Shown: positions 23,354-35,170 of the stretch, piece after piece | How positions within the stretch are numbered: position 1 is the first letter of the stretch | Layout: the number at the start of each line of letters is the position of its first letter | Assembly (NCBI GenBank): GCA_026393475.1 | Contig: JAPLAA010000051.1 | Span: 1 to 43,419, forward strand | Length of the DNA: 43,419 bases | Reading direction: 5' to 3' | DNA from: Actinomycetota bacterium | Lineage (GTDB): Bacteria > Actinomycetota > Acidimicrobiia > Acidimicrobiales > Ilumatobacteraceae | Notes under the pieces: model-generated | Told to the model about the DNA's origin: nothing | Database searches by the model: none | What the model saw: the letters and a program-made list of their open reading frames with translations, nothing else | Made by a program: the position numbers and the translations under genes

Positions 23354-24916
23354 GTGCGCGCCATCTCCATCGGCCATGCCGGCATCCTGATCCAGACCCG
23401 GTTCGGGTCGATCACCTGCGACCCGTGGTTCGACCCTGCGTTCTTCGGCTCGTGGTTCGTGTTCCCCCGCAACGACCAGCTCTCACCCGAGCTGCAGCAC
23501 GCGATCGAACACCCCGACTACCTGTACATCAGCCACATCCATGGCGATCACCTCGACGAGACCTGGCTGCCCCATCACGTCAGCCGTGACGCGACCGTGC
23601 TGCTGCCGGGCTACCCGACCCGCGAGCTCGAGCGGCGCCTGCGCGACATGGGCTTCACCAAGTTCATCCGCACCAGCGACGGTGAGGAGATCCAACTCGA
23701 CGGCGAGCTGCGCATCGCGATCCACGTCGAGGTCAGCATCACCGACGGTCCGGGCGGCGACTCCGCGCTCGTGGTGAGCGACGGCACGTCGCGGTTGGTG
23801 AACCAGAACGACTGCCGCACCAGCGACCTGAAGGCGCTCTGTGCCCACGGTCCCGTCGACCTGCACTGGATCCAGTACTCCGGCGCCATCTGGTACCCGA
23901 TGGTGTACGAGGAGACGCCCGAGAAGATGCGCGAGCTCGTCGACCTCAAGGTCGACAGCCAGCTCACGCGGGCGATGCGCTACGTGGAGGCCGTCGGCGC
24001 CAGGGCCGTGGTGCCGAGCGCGGGCCCGCCCGCGTTCTTGGACCCCGACCTGTTCGGGCTCAACATGATCGACGGCGACGAGCTGAGCATCTTCCCCGAC
24101 CAGCGCGTGTTCATGGAGCGCCTCGCCGCCGACGGCCACGTCGGTGTGCTGGCGATCCCCGGCACCGCGATCGACATCGAGGCGGGTGGCTTCACCGTCA
24201 CCCACCCGATGGCCGACGCCGAGGTCGCGGCGATCTTCGACCACAAGCGCGAGTACCTCGAGCGCTACCAGGCCGACTACCTGCCGTGGCTCGACGAGAT
24301 GAAGGCGGGCTGGACCGCCCGCAGCGACGACCGTTCAGCAGACCTGCTCGCCACCGTGAAGGCGTGGTGGGAGCCGCTGCTCGCGATGGCGCCCACGCTG
24401 CGCGCCGGTGTGGGTTCGAACGTGCTGCTGCGAGCGGGCGACGTCGAGATCCTCATCGACTTCCCCAACGGCCAGGTGCGCGCCTACGACGGCGACCCGT
24501 ACGAGTTCCGGTTCACCATCCAGCGCGAGCTGGTGGAGACCGTCGTCGCCCAGAAGGCCGTCGACTGGAGCAACTCGCTGTTCCTCAGTGCCCGCTTCAA
24601 GGCGTGGCGGGCCGGCAACTACAACGAGTACGTCTACAACTTCTTCAAGTCGCTGTCGGTCGAGCGCATGCGCCGCACCGAGGCGGAGGCGTTGCGCAAG
24701 GCCGACCCCGAGCGCAACGGCATGGCCGGCGAGGAGATCCGCATCGGCGACCACGTGTGCGAGCGCCTGTGCCCGCACCGTCAGGCCGACCTCGCGGTGT
24801 TCGGCGAGATCGACGGCGATCATTTGGTGTGCACGCTGCACGGGTGGAAGTTCGACCTCGAGTCGGGCGAGTGCCTCAACGCCACCAACCGCAAGCTGAA
24901 GATCCGTCGCGCCTGA
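23354..24916 (+). CDS. Metallo-beta-lactamase-fold / Rieske [2Fe-2S] fusion protein
   Basis: 520 aa. The N-terminal part is UlaG-like: ISIGHAGILIQTRFGSITCDPWF, then the metal motif HIHGDH (61-66). A middle region of about 150 residues (WWEPLLAMAPTLRAGVGSNVLL and onward) has no motif I recognise. The C-terminus has a complete Rieske site, Cys473-x-His475-x17-Cys493-x2-His496, ending CTLHGWKFDLESGECL. Animal CMP-Neu5Ac hydroxylase combines the same two fold types with Rieske first; here the order is reversed. An oxygenase or hydroxylase role is inferred. It starts at the GTG 8 nt after a TACGGT box and appears monocistronic. Confidence 0.9.
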   Translation: MRAISIGHAGILIQTRFGSITCDPWFDPAFFGSWFVFPRNDQLSPELQHAIEHPDYLYISHIHGDHLDETWLPHHVSRDATVLLPGYPTRELERRLRDMGFTKFIRTSDGEEIQLDGELRIAIHVEVSITDGPGGDSALVVSDGTSRLVNQNDCRTSDLKALCAHGPVDLHWIQYSGAIWYPMVYEETPEKMRELVDLKVDSQLTRAMRYVEAVGARAVVPSAGPPAFLDPDLFGLNMIDGDELSIFPDQRVFMERLAADGHVGVLAIPGTAIDIEAGGFTVTHPMADAEVAAIFDHKREYLERYQADYLPWLDEMKAGWTARSDDRSADLLATVKAWWEPLLAMAPTLRAGVGSNVLLRAGDVEILIDFPNGQVRAYDGDPYEFRFTIQRELVETVVAQKAVDWSNSLFLSARFKAWRAGNYNEYVYNFFKSLSVERMRRTEAEALRKADPERNGMAGEEIRIGDHVCERLCPHRQADLAVFGEIDGDHLVCTLHGWKFDLESGECLNATNRKLKIRRA

Positions 24917-24942
24917 TCGGGCGCGAGCCCGCCGCACCCGTC

Positions 24943-25869
24943 TCAGGGTCCGCAGTCGAGTTCGGTGTCGCGGGGTTCGGGCGAGTCGTACCCGCCTGCC
25001 GGCGCGAACGACAGTTCCGGACGGCAGCCGTACAACGGCTTGTCGGCGAGCGGCGCCTGCAGCTGCACCGTCGTGGTCGACGACCCGAACGCGGTGGGGC
25101 ACGTCACGCCGGGACCGGCGAGGTATTCCACGTACACCGCGAGCCTCACGTCGTCGACCGTCTCCTGCACGCCGACGTGGTCGAGCGCACCCGAGCACCC
25201 GGGATCGTTGGCGAAGTACTCGAGCTCGAGCGTCGCGCCGTCCACAGACAGCAGGTTCCAGTCGACGATCGAGCACGTGCGCTCGGACGTGTACTCGGTG
25301 GCGGTGAACAGCACGCCGCACGGCTCGGCATCGGCGCCGTCAGCGGTCTCCTCGAAGGTGCCCCCGTCGGGTGAGACGTCGACGGTGGCGCAGGCGAGCG
25401 GCTCGGGGATCGAGTTGGTGAGGCAGAGCACGTAGGCGCCCGACCAGTCGTCGGGCACGCGGTAGATCGCCCCGGCGGCCGACGTGGGCTCGAGACAGGC
25501 GCCGAGGGTCGTGTCGGGGCCCGACCATGCGCCGCTGGGATCGAGGAGGCCGAGCAACGGCATCGCCGTGGTGTCACCGTCGTACACGGTGGCCAGGTGC
25601 CCACACATCGGTTCGACCGCCACGGCCGGGGTGATGCGGACCGTCCCGCCGGGGGCGACCACCTTCGGCGTCGCCGTCCCCTCGCCGAACGGCGCGACCT
25701 CGGACGTGACGACCTCGGACGTGGCCGCATCGGCGGTGTTCGCATCGGACGTGGTCACCTCGTCCTGCGTGCCGTCGCCACACGCCGCGGCGAGCAGCAC
25801 CAGCGCCGTCACGGCCGTCACGATCACCGTCGTTCGACGCTCGGCCGATGGACGAGATCGCCGAACCAT
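24943..25869 (-). CDS. Secreted lipoprotein of unknown function
   Basis: 308 aa. A basic N-terminus, hydrophobic segment TVIVTAVTALVLLAAAC with lipobox LAAAC, and a Thr/Asp/Val-rich linker mark a lipoprotein. The mature part carries many Cys (MCGH, GACLE, VLCLT, LACAT, PCGV, RTCS, PGCSG, VTCP, YGCR, LDCGP), likely in disulfides, and Gly/Pro/Tyr-rich beta-type sequence. No known domain is recognised. It lies 11 bp downstream of the beta-galactosidase gene, on the same strand, so it is probably the third gene of that operon. The Cys-rich mature part would depend on extracytoplasmic disulfide formation. Confidence 0.8.
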   Translation of the reverse strand: MVRRSRPSAERRTTVIVTAVTALVLLAAACGDGTQDEVTTSDANTADAATSEVVTSEVAPFGEGTATPKVVAPGGTVRITPAVAVEPMCGHLATVYDGDTTAMPLLGLLDPSGAWSGPDTTLGACLEPTSAAGAIYRVPDDWSGAYVLCLTNSIPEPLACATVDVSPDGGTFEETADGADAEPCGVLFTATEYTSERTCSIVDWNLLSVDGATLELEYFANDPGCSGALDHVGVQETVDDVRLAVYVEYLAGPGVTCPTAFGSSTTTVQLQAPLADKPLYGCRPELSFAPAGGYDSPEPRDTELDCGP

Positions 25870-25880
25870 GGCGCTCGACC

Positions 25881-29826
<3,946 letters not shown>

Positions 29827-29995
29827 GGGGGAAACCTGACGTGCGGGCGGATGAACACGACGAGTGACGTCAACACTACCGTCCGGCCCTGCGCGAGACG
29901 TGGCATGCCACCGACGACTGGTGTGCCACGAAACCCAGGAAAATCAAGGCTTCCGACGATGGATCCCGGCAGCCGCCGGTCGGCGGCGTCGATCG

Positions 29996-30100
29996 TCAGA
30001 TCTGCGGCAGCTCGAATCAGATCTGCGGCAGCTCGAATCAGATCTGCGGCAGCTCGAATCAGATCTGCGGCAGCTCGAATCAGATCTGCGGCAGCTCGAA
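29996..30100. repeat. 21-bp tandem repeat, five exact units spanning a stop codon
   Basis: Five identical 21-bp units at 29996-30016, 30017-30037, 30038-30058, 30059-30079 and 30080-30100. Each begins TCAGATCTGCGG and ends CAGCTCGAA. The last unit is the 3' end of the 2OG-oxygenase gene on the minus strand: it encodes FELPQI plus the TGA stop. The other four repeat this end, stop codon included, in the 3' untranslated region. The rest of the 253-bp gap (29827-29995) shows no gene. Confidence 0.98.
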
Positions 30101-30670
30101 CCAGATGGTCAGCGAGTACTTCACACCCGAGGTGAGCTGGTTGCTCTGGTGCGGGTGGGTGACGAGGCTCGGCCACACGATCAGGTCACCGACCGGCAGC
30201 CCCTCGTTGGTGACGCCCTGCCGCGGGAAGTCGAGCTCACCGCCGGTGTAGGCGTCGTTCAGCTTCACCGACGCCGACACCTGGGCGACGTCGTGGTGGA
30301 TGCGGAGCGACTCCTGGCCGCCGATCTCGTACTTGATGATGAACGCGTCGCGGATGCCGTAGTAGTCGATGTACGGCCACGCCTGCCGGAACCGGGGCCA
30401 CAGCCGCATCCCGAGGTCGTTCTGGACGTGCTCGAACAGGGCAGGACTGATCACGGCGAGCGAGACCTCGTGGCCCGGCACCGGATCGTCCTCCTGCTGC
30501 TCGAACGCCCCGACCGCCTCCGCGGCGCGGATCACCGTGTCGCAGAAGGTGGGCGTCCAGAACGAGGTCCGGTACATCTCGTTGCCGATCTCGATCAGTT
30601 CGTCGGTCTCGTCGTCGGGGACGGCCCCCTGGTAGCCGAGGATCTGCTGCAGGTCGGAGAACGCGGTCAC
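30080..30670 (-). CDS. 2-oxoglutarate/Fe(II)-dependent oxygenase (PKHD-like)
   Basis: 196 aa from the GTG at 30670. The double-stranded beta-helix core has the iron motif His125-x-Asp127 (SLRIHHDVAQVSASVKLND), GGELDFPRQG, and GDLIVWPSLVTHPHQSNQLTSGVKYSLTIWFE with distal His174 and Lys184 in place of the usual Arg that grips 2OG. The fold matches prolyl-4-hydroxylase-type PKHD enzymes; the substrate could be protein or small molecule. It starts 4 bp after the GluQRS stop, so the two are co-transcribed. Its final seven codons are tandemly repeated downstream. Confidence 0.88.
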   Translation of the reverse strand: MTAFSDLQQILGYQGAVPDDETDELIEIGNEMYRTSFWTPTFCDTVIRAAEAVGAFEQQEDDPVPGHEVSLAVISPALFEHVQNDLGMRLWPRFRQAWPYIDYYGIRDAFIIKYEIGGQESLRIHHDVAQVSASVKLNDAYTGGELDFPRQGVTNEGLPVGDLIVWPSLVTHPHQSNQLTSGVKYSLTIWFELPQI

Positions 30671-30674
30671 GCGC

Positions 30675-31631
30675 TCATCGTGGCAGATCGCCGCTCGGAT
30701 CGAACCGCCACGGATCGCGGGGCAGCGATGCGAGGTCGAACCCGGCGGCGACCTTTTCGGCGACCTGTGCGGCGGTCTCGGCGGCGGTGGCCTCGGGGGG
30801 CACGACCACGCCGATGCTGCCGGCGAGCAGGCGCAGCACCTGTACGTCGGTCATCCCGCGGGCGGCGAGGTCGTCGAGGGTGACCGCACCGTGGCGCTTC
30901 GCGAGCCGCGAGCCGTCGGGGCCGACGACCAGCGGCACATGCGCGTAGGCGGGCACCCGAAAGCCGAGCAGGTGGTGCAGATGCAGCTGACGGGGCGTCG
31001 ACGAGGCGAGGTCGTCACCGCGCACCACCTGGTCGACCCCTTGCTCGTGGTCGTCGACGACGACCGCCAGGTTGTACGCGGGAACCCCGTCGTTGCGCTG
31101 CAGCACGACGTCGTCGACCGCGCCCGTCACCTCGCCGAGCACGAGGTCGGTGAAGGTGTAGCGCTCGCCGTTCGTGCGGAGCCGGAGCGCCGCTCGTCGC
31201 CCGTCGCGCTCGTGGGCGCGCAGCTGCTCGTCACTCGATTCACGGCACGTGCCCGGGTACGCCCCGTCGGGCAGGCCGTCGCCGTGCGGCGCCGCGGCGG
31301 CTTCGCGAATCTCTCGGCGGGTGCAGTAGCAGGGGTACACCAGATCGTCGGCGCTGAGCCGTTCGATCGCGGCCCGGTAGCGATCGAAGCGCTCGGACTG
31401 ACGCACCACCTCGCCGTCGGGCAGCAGACCGAGCCTCGCCAGGTCGTCGAGCTGGCGGCGCTCGTGATCGCGCGACGAGGTCACCGGGTCGAGGTCCTCC
31501 ATCCGCACCAGCCACCGGCCCCCGTCACGCTTCGCAGCGCACCAAGACAGTAAGGCGGTGCGCAGGTTGCCGAGGTGCAGGACACCCGTGGGCGACGGCG
31601 CGAAGCGACCCGTCACCTGTCGCGCGTCCAC
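30675..31631 (-). CDS. gluQ: Glutamyl-Q tRNA(Asp) synthetase
   Basis: About 318 aa. The start is probably the GTG at 31631, with GTG at 31616 (VTGRFAPSP) the alternative; the frame continues upstream without a good start. Motifs are GRFAPSPTGVLHLGNLRTALLSW (HIGH as HLGN), the zinc-site region YPCYCTRREI with GTC downstream, and GSRLAKRHGAVTL (KMSKS). It lacks the anticodon-binding domain of full GluRS. The enzyme activates Glu and transfers it to queuosine at position 34 of tRNA-Asp. It therefore implies the cell makes or salvages queuosine. It is followed after 4 bp by a 2OG oxygenase gene. Confidence 0.92.
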   Translation of the reverse strand: MDARQVTGRFAPSPTGVLHLGNLRTALLSWCAAKRDGGRWLVRMEDLDPVTSSRDHERRQLDDLARLGLLPDGEVVRQSERFDRYRAAIERLSADDLVYPCYCTRREIREAAAAPHGDGLPDGAYPGTCRESSDEQLRAHERDGRRAALRLRTNGERYTFTDLVLGEVTGAVDDVVLQRNDGVPAYNLAVVVDDHEQGVDQVVRGDDLASSTPRQLHLHHLLGFRVPAYAHVPLVVGPDGSRLAKRHGAVTLDDLAARGMTDVQVLRLLAGSIGVVVPPEATAAETAAQVAEKVAAGFDLASLPRDPWRFDPSGDLPR

Positions 31632-31884
31632 CCCGACCCCATCTGCAGCACGACCGCATTCTGTCCGGTGGTCGCGACGCCCACCCGACACCGGATGCGC
31701 TCCGTCAAGATTCTCCGAAGGCCACCACCCCGGGTCGACCTGAGCCGGGAGATCGCTTCACTTCTCGCCGCTGCGTCCGACAACAAGATCACGGCCCCAC
31801 CCGCGCCTCGAGCGCGGCGGGGCCGAAGATCGAACCCGAACCGGACCAGCCGGACCAGAGCAGGAGAGGTGGTGATGACGAGGC

Positions 31885-34059
31885 ATGGCCGACACGGCTC
31901 CGCGTCGCACCGCTGATCAGGCCTCGATCCCGGCCGCCGGCACTCCCGGCACATCCCTCGCTCCCGACGCCCACGTGGGCTCGGACGTCCACGGTGGGGA
32001 TGCCCGGACCGGCGCCATCGCCCCACTCGCCCCGGTCACGCCGGTCGCCCAGGTCGTCGTGCGCGAACGCACTCTCGACGACCGGGTGCAGGACGATGCG
32101 CTCAAGCACGTCGTCGCCAACCTGGCGCCGTTGCAGGTGCTGCTCCTGCCGCTGTCGCTGCTGGTCGCGGCGGTGATGCGCAACGACGTGAGCGAGCAGC
32201 GACTCAGCGTCTGGGTCGCCACCGCGATCGCCGCGACCATCGTCGTCATCGTCACCTGTACGTGGGTGCGTTCGCACCCGATCGTCGATCGAACGACGCA
32301 CGTCCTCGCGGCCACGGCCCTGATGTCGGTCGGTGCCGTGGCGGGACTCAGCACCTGGGTGGCAGCAGAGAGCGCGCTCGACGTGGAGATGATGTTCACG
32401 CTGTTCCCCGCCGTCAGCCTCGCGGTGGGCACCATCGTCTGCGCCGGTCGACGCGACATGTTCCTCGCGTACTCCGTCCCGCTCACGGCCATGGCGGCGA
32501 TCGGATTGGTGAGCACCGGCGACACCCGCATGCAGGCGCTCGCCGCGCTGTACGTCGGCTACGGGCTCACCCAGCTCGCGCTGCACCACACGGTGTCCCG
32601 CTCACTGCTCGCGTCGCTCCGTCTGCAGTTCACGAGCCAGGCGTTGGCGGTGCGCATGGCGAGCGACCAGCTCGCACTCACCGATGCCTACGAACAGCTC
32701 AGCGAGACCAACGCTCGACTGGCCCACCTCGCGTCGCACGACCCCCTCACCGGACTCCTCAACCGACGCGGCACGTTGGAGTGCATCGACGAGCTGTTGT
32801 CGAACGGCGACGGGCCCGTGGCCCTGCTGTTCTGCGACCTCGACCGGTTCAAGGCGGTCAACGATCTGCTCGGCCACCGCGGTGGCGACGAGTTCATCAA
32901 CGTCCTGGCCGACCGCATCTCGCGGACGATCGAGACCGGCTGCGTCGCCGGCCGCATCGGCGGTGACGAGTTCGTGATCGTCCTCCCGGGTCACGACACG
33001 GCGCGCGCTGCCGCGGCCGCGAGCCGGCTCGTCGGCGTGCTCGCGCAGCCGGTCCACGCCGAAGGTCGCGCCGTGCCGTCCTCGGTGAGCATCGGCGTCG
33101 CGTCCGCACCGCACCACGGCGGCTCGACGAGCGATCTGCTGCGGAACGCGAACGCCGCGCTCTACCGGGCGAAGCACGCCGGCAGGAACCGGGTCGAGCT
33201 CTTCGACGGCGAGATGCACCAGGAGCTGCAGGCGATGCTCGAGAGCGAGCAGGCGCTGCGCCGGGCGATCGACAACGGCGAGATCATGCCGTTCTTCCAG
33301 CCCGAGATCGACGCGGCCACCGGTCGTGTGGTCGGCGCCGAACTGTTGGCCCGATGGCTGCGTCCCGACGGCACCGTCGCGACCGCCAACGAGTTCATCA
33401 ACATCGCCCGCAAGGCCGGCCTGCTCGAACGGCTGACCGAACGGGTCTTCGCCCACGCCCGACCCGACATCCGCCGCCTCGCGTCGTTCGGACTGCCCGA
33501 CGGGTTCCGCTTCCGCGTGAACCTCGCGCCGTCGTCCACCGACCGTTCGTGGCGGAACAACCCGCTCGACGAGCTGATCCGCGGCATCGATCCGTCGCTG
33601 ATCACCGTCGACGTCCGCGAGTCGGCCGTGGTGGCCGACCTGCCCACCGCGGCCGCGACGTTGGCGGCCTTCCGCGCACGCGGTGGCCGGGTGTGCCTCG
33701 ACGACTTCGCCCGCGGCGTGTCGTCGTTGAGCCTGCTGCGCAAACTGCCGATCGACGAGGTGCGGGTCGACCGCCATGCGATCGACACCATCACGGCACA
33801 CCCGCACGACCGGGCGATCGTGCGGTCGATCATCGCGGTGGTCCGCGAGATCGGTCTGTCGGTCACCGCCGAGGGCGTCGAGACCGGCGCCCAGGCCGAT
33901 GCCCTCATCGCGCTGGGTTGCGTGCGCCAACAGGGCCACCACTACGCGAAGGCGATGCCGGCCGAGCAGTTCGAGGCGTATCTCGTGGCCCGCCAGGCCG
34001 AGGGCTACGCGGCGGCGCAGCAGCAGCAGTCCGATTGGACGCTCGACGGGCTCAGCTGA
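31885..34059 (+). CDS. Membrane GGDEF-EAL protein (c-di-GMP turnover)
   Basis: 724 aa. About residues 75-215 hold several membrane helices, an unrecognised sensor. A GGDEF domain follows (SHDPLTGLLNRRGTLECIDE, active loop GRIGGDEFVIVL at 359-363). A second GGDEF pentapeptide occurs in GHRGGDEFINVL (333-337), where GHxxGD is usual. The EAL domain starts FFQPEIDAATGRVVGAELLARW. It has ELL instead of EAL, VDVRES where an ExTE-type motif is usual, LDDFARGVSSLSLL, an Arg in RVDRHAI where a catalytic Lys is usual, and TAEGVET. So cyclase activity is likely but phosphodiesterase activity is doubtful. The 3' end overlaps the convergent epoxide-hydrolase-like gene by 8 bp. Confidence 0.92.
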   Translation: MADTAPRRTADQASIPAAGTPGTSLAPDAHVGSDVHGGDARTGAIAPLAPVTPVAQVVVRERTLDDRVQDDALKHVVANLAPLQVLLLPLSLLVAAVMRNDVSEQRLSVWVATAIAATIVVIVTCTWVRSHPIVDRTTHVLAATALMSVGAVAGLSTWVAAESALDVEMMFTLFPAVSLAVGTIVCAGRRDMFLAYSVPLTAMAAIGLVSTGDTRMQALAALYVGYGLTQLALHHTVSRSLLASLRLQFTSQALAVRMASDQLALTDAYEQLSETNARLAHLASHDPLTGLLNRRGTLECIDELLSNGDGPVALLFCDLDRFKAVNDLLGHRGGDEFINVLADRISRTIETGCVAGRIGGDEFVIVLPGHDTARAAAAASRLVGVLAQPVHAEGRAVPSSVSIGVASAPHHGGSTSDLLRNANAALYRAKHAGRNRVELFDGEMHQELQAMLESEQALRRAIDNGEIMPFFQPEIDAATGRVVGAELLARWLRPDGTVATANEFINIARKAGLLERLTERVFAHARPDIRRLASFGLPDGFRFRVNLAPSSTDRSWRNNPLDELIRGIDPSLITVDVRESAVVADLPTAAATLAAFRARGGRVCLDDFARGVSSLSLLRKLPIDEVRVDRHAIDTITAHPHDRAIVRSIIAVVREIGLSVTAEGVETGAQADALIALGCVRQQGHHYAKAMPAEQFEAYLVARQAEGYAAAQQQQSDWTLDGLS

Positions 34060-34432
34060 GCTGTTCCCTCGCGTGGGCGAGGTCGAAGTAGTCGCGCCAC
34101 AGGGCGATCTTGCCGTCGCGGAGCACGAACAGCCCGGCGACCTTCACCTCGGCCCACTTGTGCGGGAAGTGGAAGCGGTCGGTGCGCTCGTTCATCACGA
34201 CGTCGCCGGTGGCGGCTTCGTGGTGGATCACCCATTCGATCTCCGAGCAGCTCGCGACGAACGGGGCGAGCGACTCGCGCACTCCGTCGTGGCCGAACAC
34301 CTTGCGCATCGGCACGTTGTCGTACTCGACGTCGTCGGTCATGTACGACAGTGCCGTCTCGACGTCGCGCTGTTCGAGCGCACGGATCATGGCGTTGACG
34401 GTCTCGAGTGCTGTGCTGTCGGACGCGGTCAT
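34052..34432 (-). CDS. Limonene-1,2-epoxide hydrolase family protein
   Basis: 126 aa, a SnoaL-like alpha+beta fold. All five positions of the limonene-1,2-epoxide hydrolase site appear kept: Tyr37-x-Asn39 (EYDNVPM), Arg83-x-Asp85 (NERTDRF) and Asp114 (LWRDYFD). In that family these activate water to open an epoxide in one step. The substrate here is unknown. The gene is short, cytosolic and overlaps the GGDEF-EAL gene's 3' end by 8 bp. GGAGA lies about 10 nt upstream of the ATG. Confidence 0.87.
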   Translation of the reverse strand: MTASDSTALETVNAMIRALEQRDVETALSYMTDDVEYDNVPMRKVFGHDGVRESLAPFVASCSEIEWVIHHEAATGDVVMNERTDRFHFPHKWAEVKVAGLFVLRDGKIALWRDYFDLAHAREQLS

Positions 34433-34501
34433 CGTGGCGTGGTCTCCCCCGGGCGAGCCGCTCCTGCGGCGTACTGACCGGCAACGTAACCCGATGCCCG
34501 G

Positions 34502-34507
34502 TACCGT
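34502..34507 (+). promoter_or_regulatory. -10-like box TACCGT for the YhhN gene
   Basis: TACCGT is followed by 8 nt and the GTG start at 34516, with no Shine-Dalgarno sequence. Confidence 0.5.
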
Positions 34508-34515
34508 GCCGACCC

Positions 34516-35169
34516 GTGGACTCCTCGGCCGCGGCCATCGCCGTCACGAGCGCGGTCGCCGGTGTGGCGGCCGTCGCGAACTGGTGGTCGCGCGTCGACG
34601 ACCGGCGCCGCGTCGAGCTGATCAGCAAGCCCGTCGCCACGATCGCGATCGGCGTGCTCGCCCTGCTGGTGGCCGACGACTCGGTGCCGACCGGCGCGCT
34701 CGTCGCCGCCGTGGCGGGGTTCGTGCTGTGCCTCGCCGGCGACGTGGCGCTCCTGCCGGTCGTCGACCGCTTCGTGGTGGGGCTCGTGTCCTTCCTCGCC
34801 GGGCACCTCGCCTTCGTCGTGATGTTCGCGATCCTCGGCCTCGACCGCTGGTGGCTCGGTCTCGTCGCGCTCGCCGGCGCAGGGGCGGTGGCCGCGTTCG
34901 TCGGACGGCCGATCCTCGCGGGTGCACGGGCGAAGGACCCCGGCCTGCTGCGCCCGGTGCAGGCATACCTCACGATCATCTCGTCGATGGCGGTGGTCGG
35001 GTGGGCCACCGGCGTGCCCGCCGCGATCGTCGGGTCGGCGTTGTTCGTGCTGAGCGACTCGATCCTGGGGTGGCGTCAGTTCGTGGCCGAGCACCGATGG
35101 ATGCCGGTGGCGATCATGGTCACCTACCACGGTGCGCTGCTGGGCCTGGCGCTCACCCTGGCGGGCTGA
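34516..35169 (+). CDS. YhhN/TMEM86-family membrane protein (lysoplasmalogenase-like)
   Basis: 217 aa from the GTG at 34516. Seven or eight helices; family signatures include ISKPVATIAIGVLALL, LCLAGDVALL, GLVSFLAGHLAFVVMF, GSALFVLSDSILGW and PVAIMVTYHGALLGLAL. The conserved Asp in AGDV and SDS and the closing Tyr-His are typical of the family, whose animal members cleave lysoplasmalogens. The bacterial substrate is not settled. It is followed after 1 bp by a serine hydrolase gene, so they share a transcript. Confidence 0.9.
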   Translation: MDSSAAAIAVTSAVAGVAAVANWWSRVDDRRRVELISKPVATIAIGVLALLVADDSVPTGALVAAVAGFVLCLAGDVALLPVVDRFVVGLVSFLAGHLAFVVMFAILGLDRWWLGLVALAGAGAVAAFVGRPILAGARAKDPGLLRPVQAYLTIISSMAVVGWATGVPAAIVGSALFVLSDSILGWRQFVAEHRWMPVAIMVTYHGALLGLALTLAG

Positions 35170-35170
35170 C

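Noticed and set aside
29996..30100. Possible CRISPR array
   Set aside because: The units are contiguous with no spacers, and no cas genes are present. It is a simple tandem repeat.
31632..31884. Possible c-di-GMP riboswitch before the GGDEF-EAL gene
   Set aside because: I looked for a GEMM-like two-stem core and conserved loops and did not find one in this divergent intergenic region.
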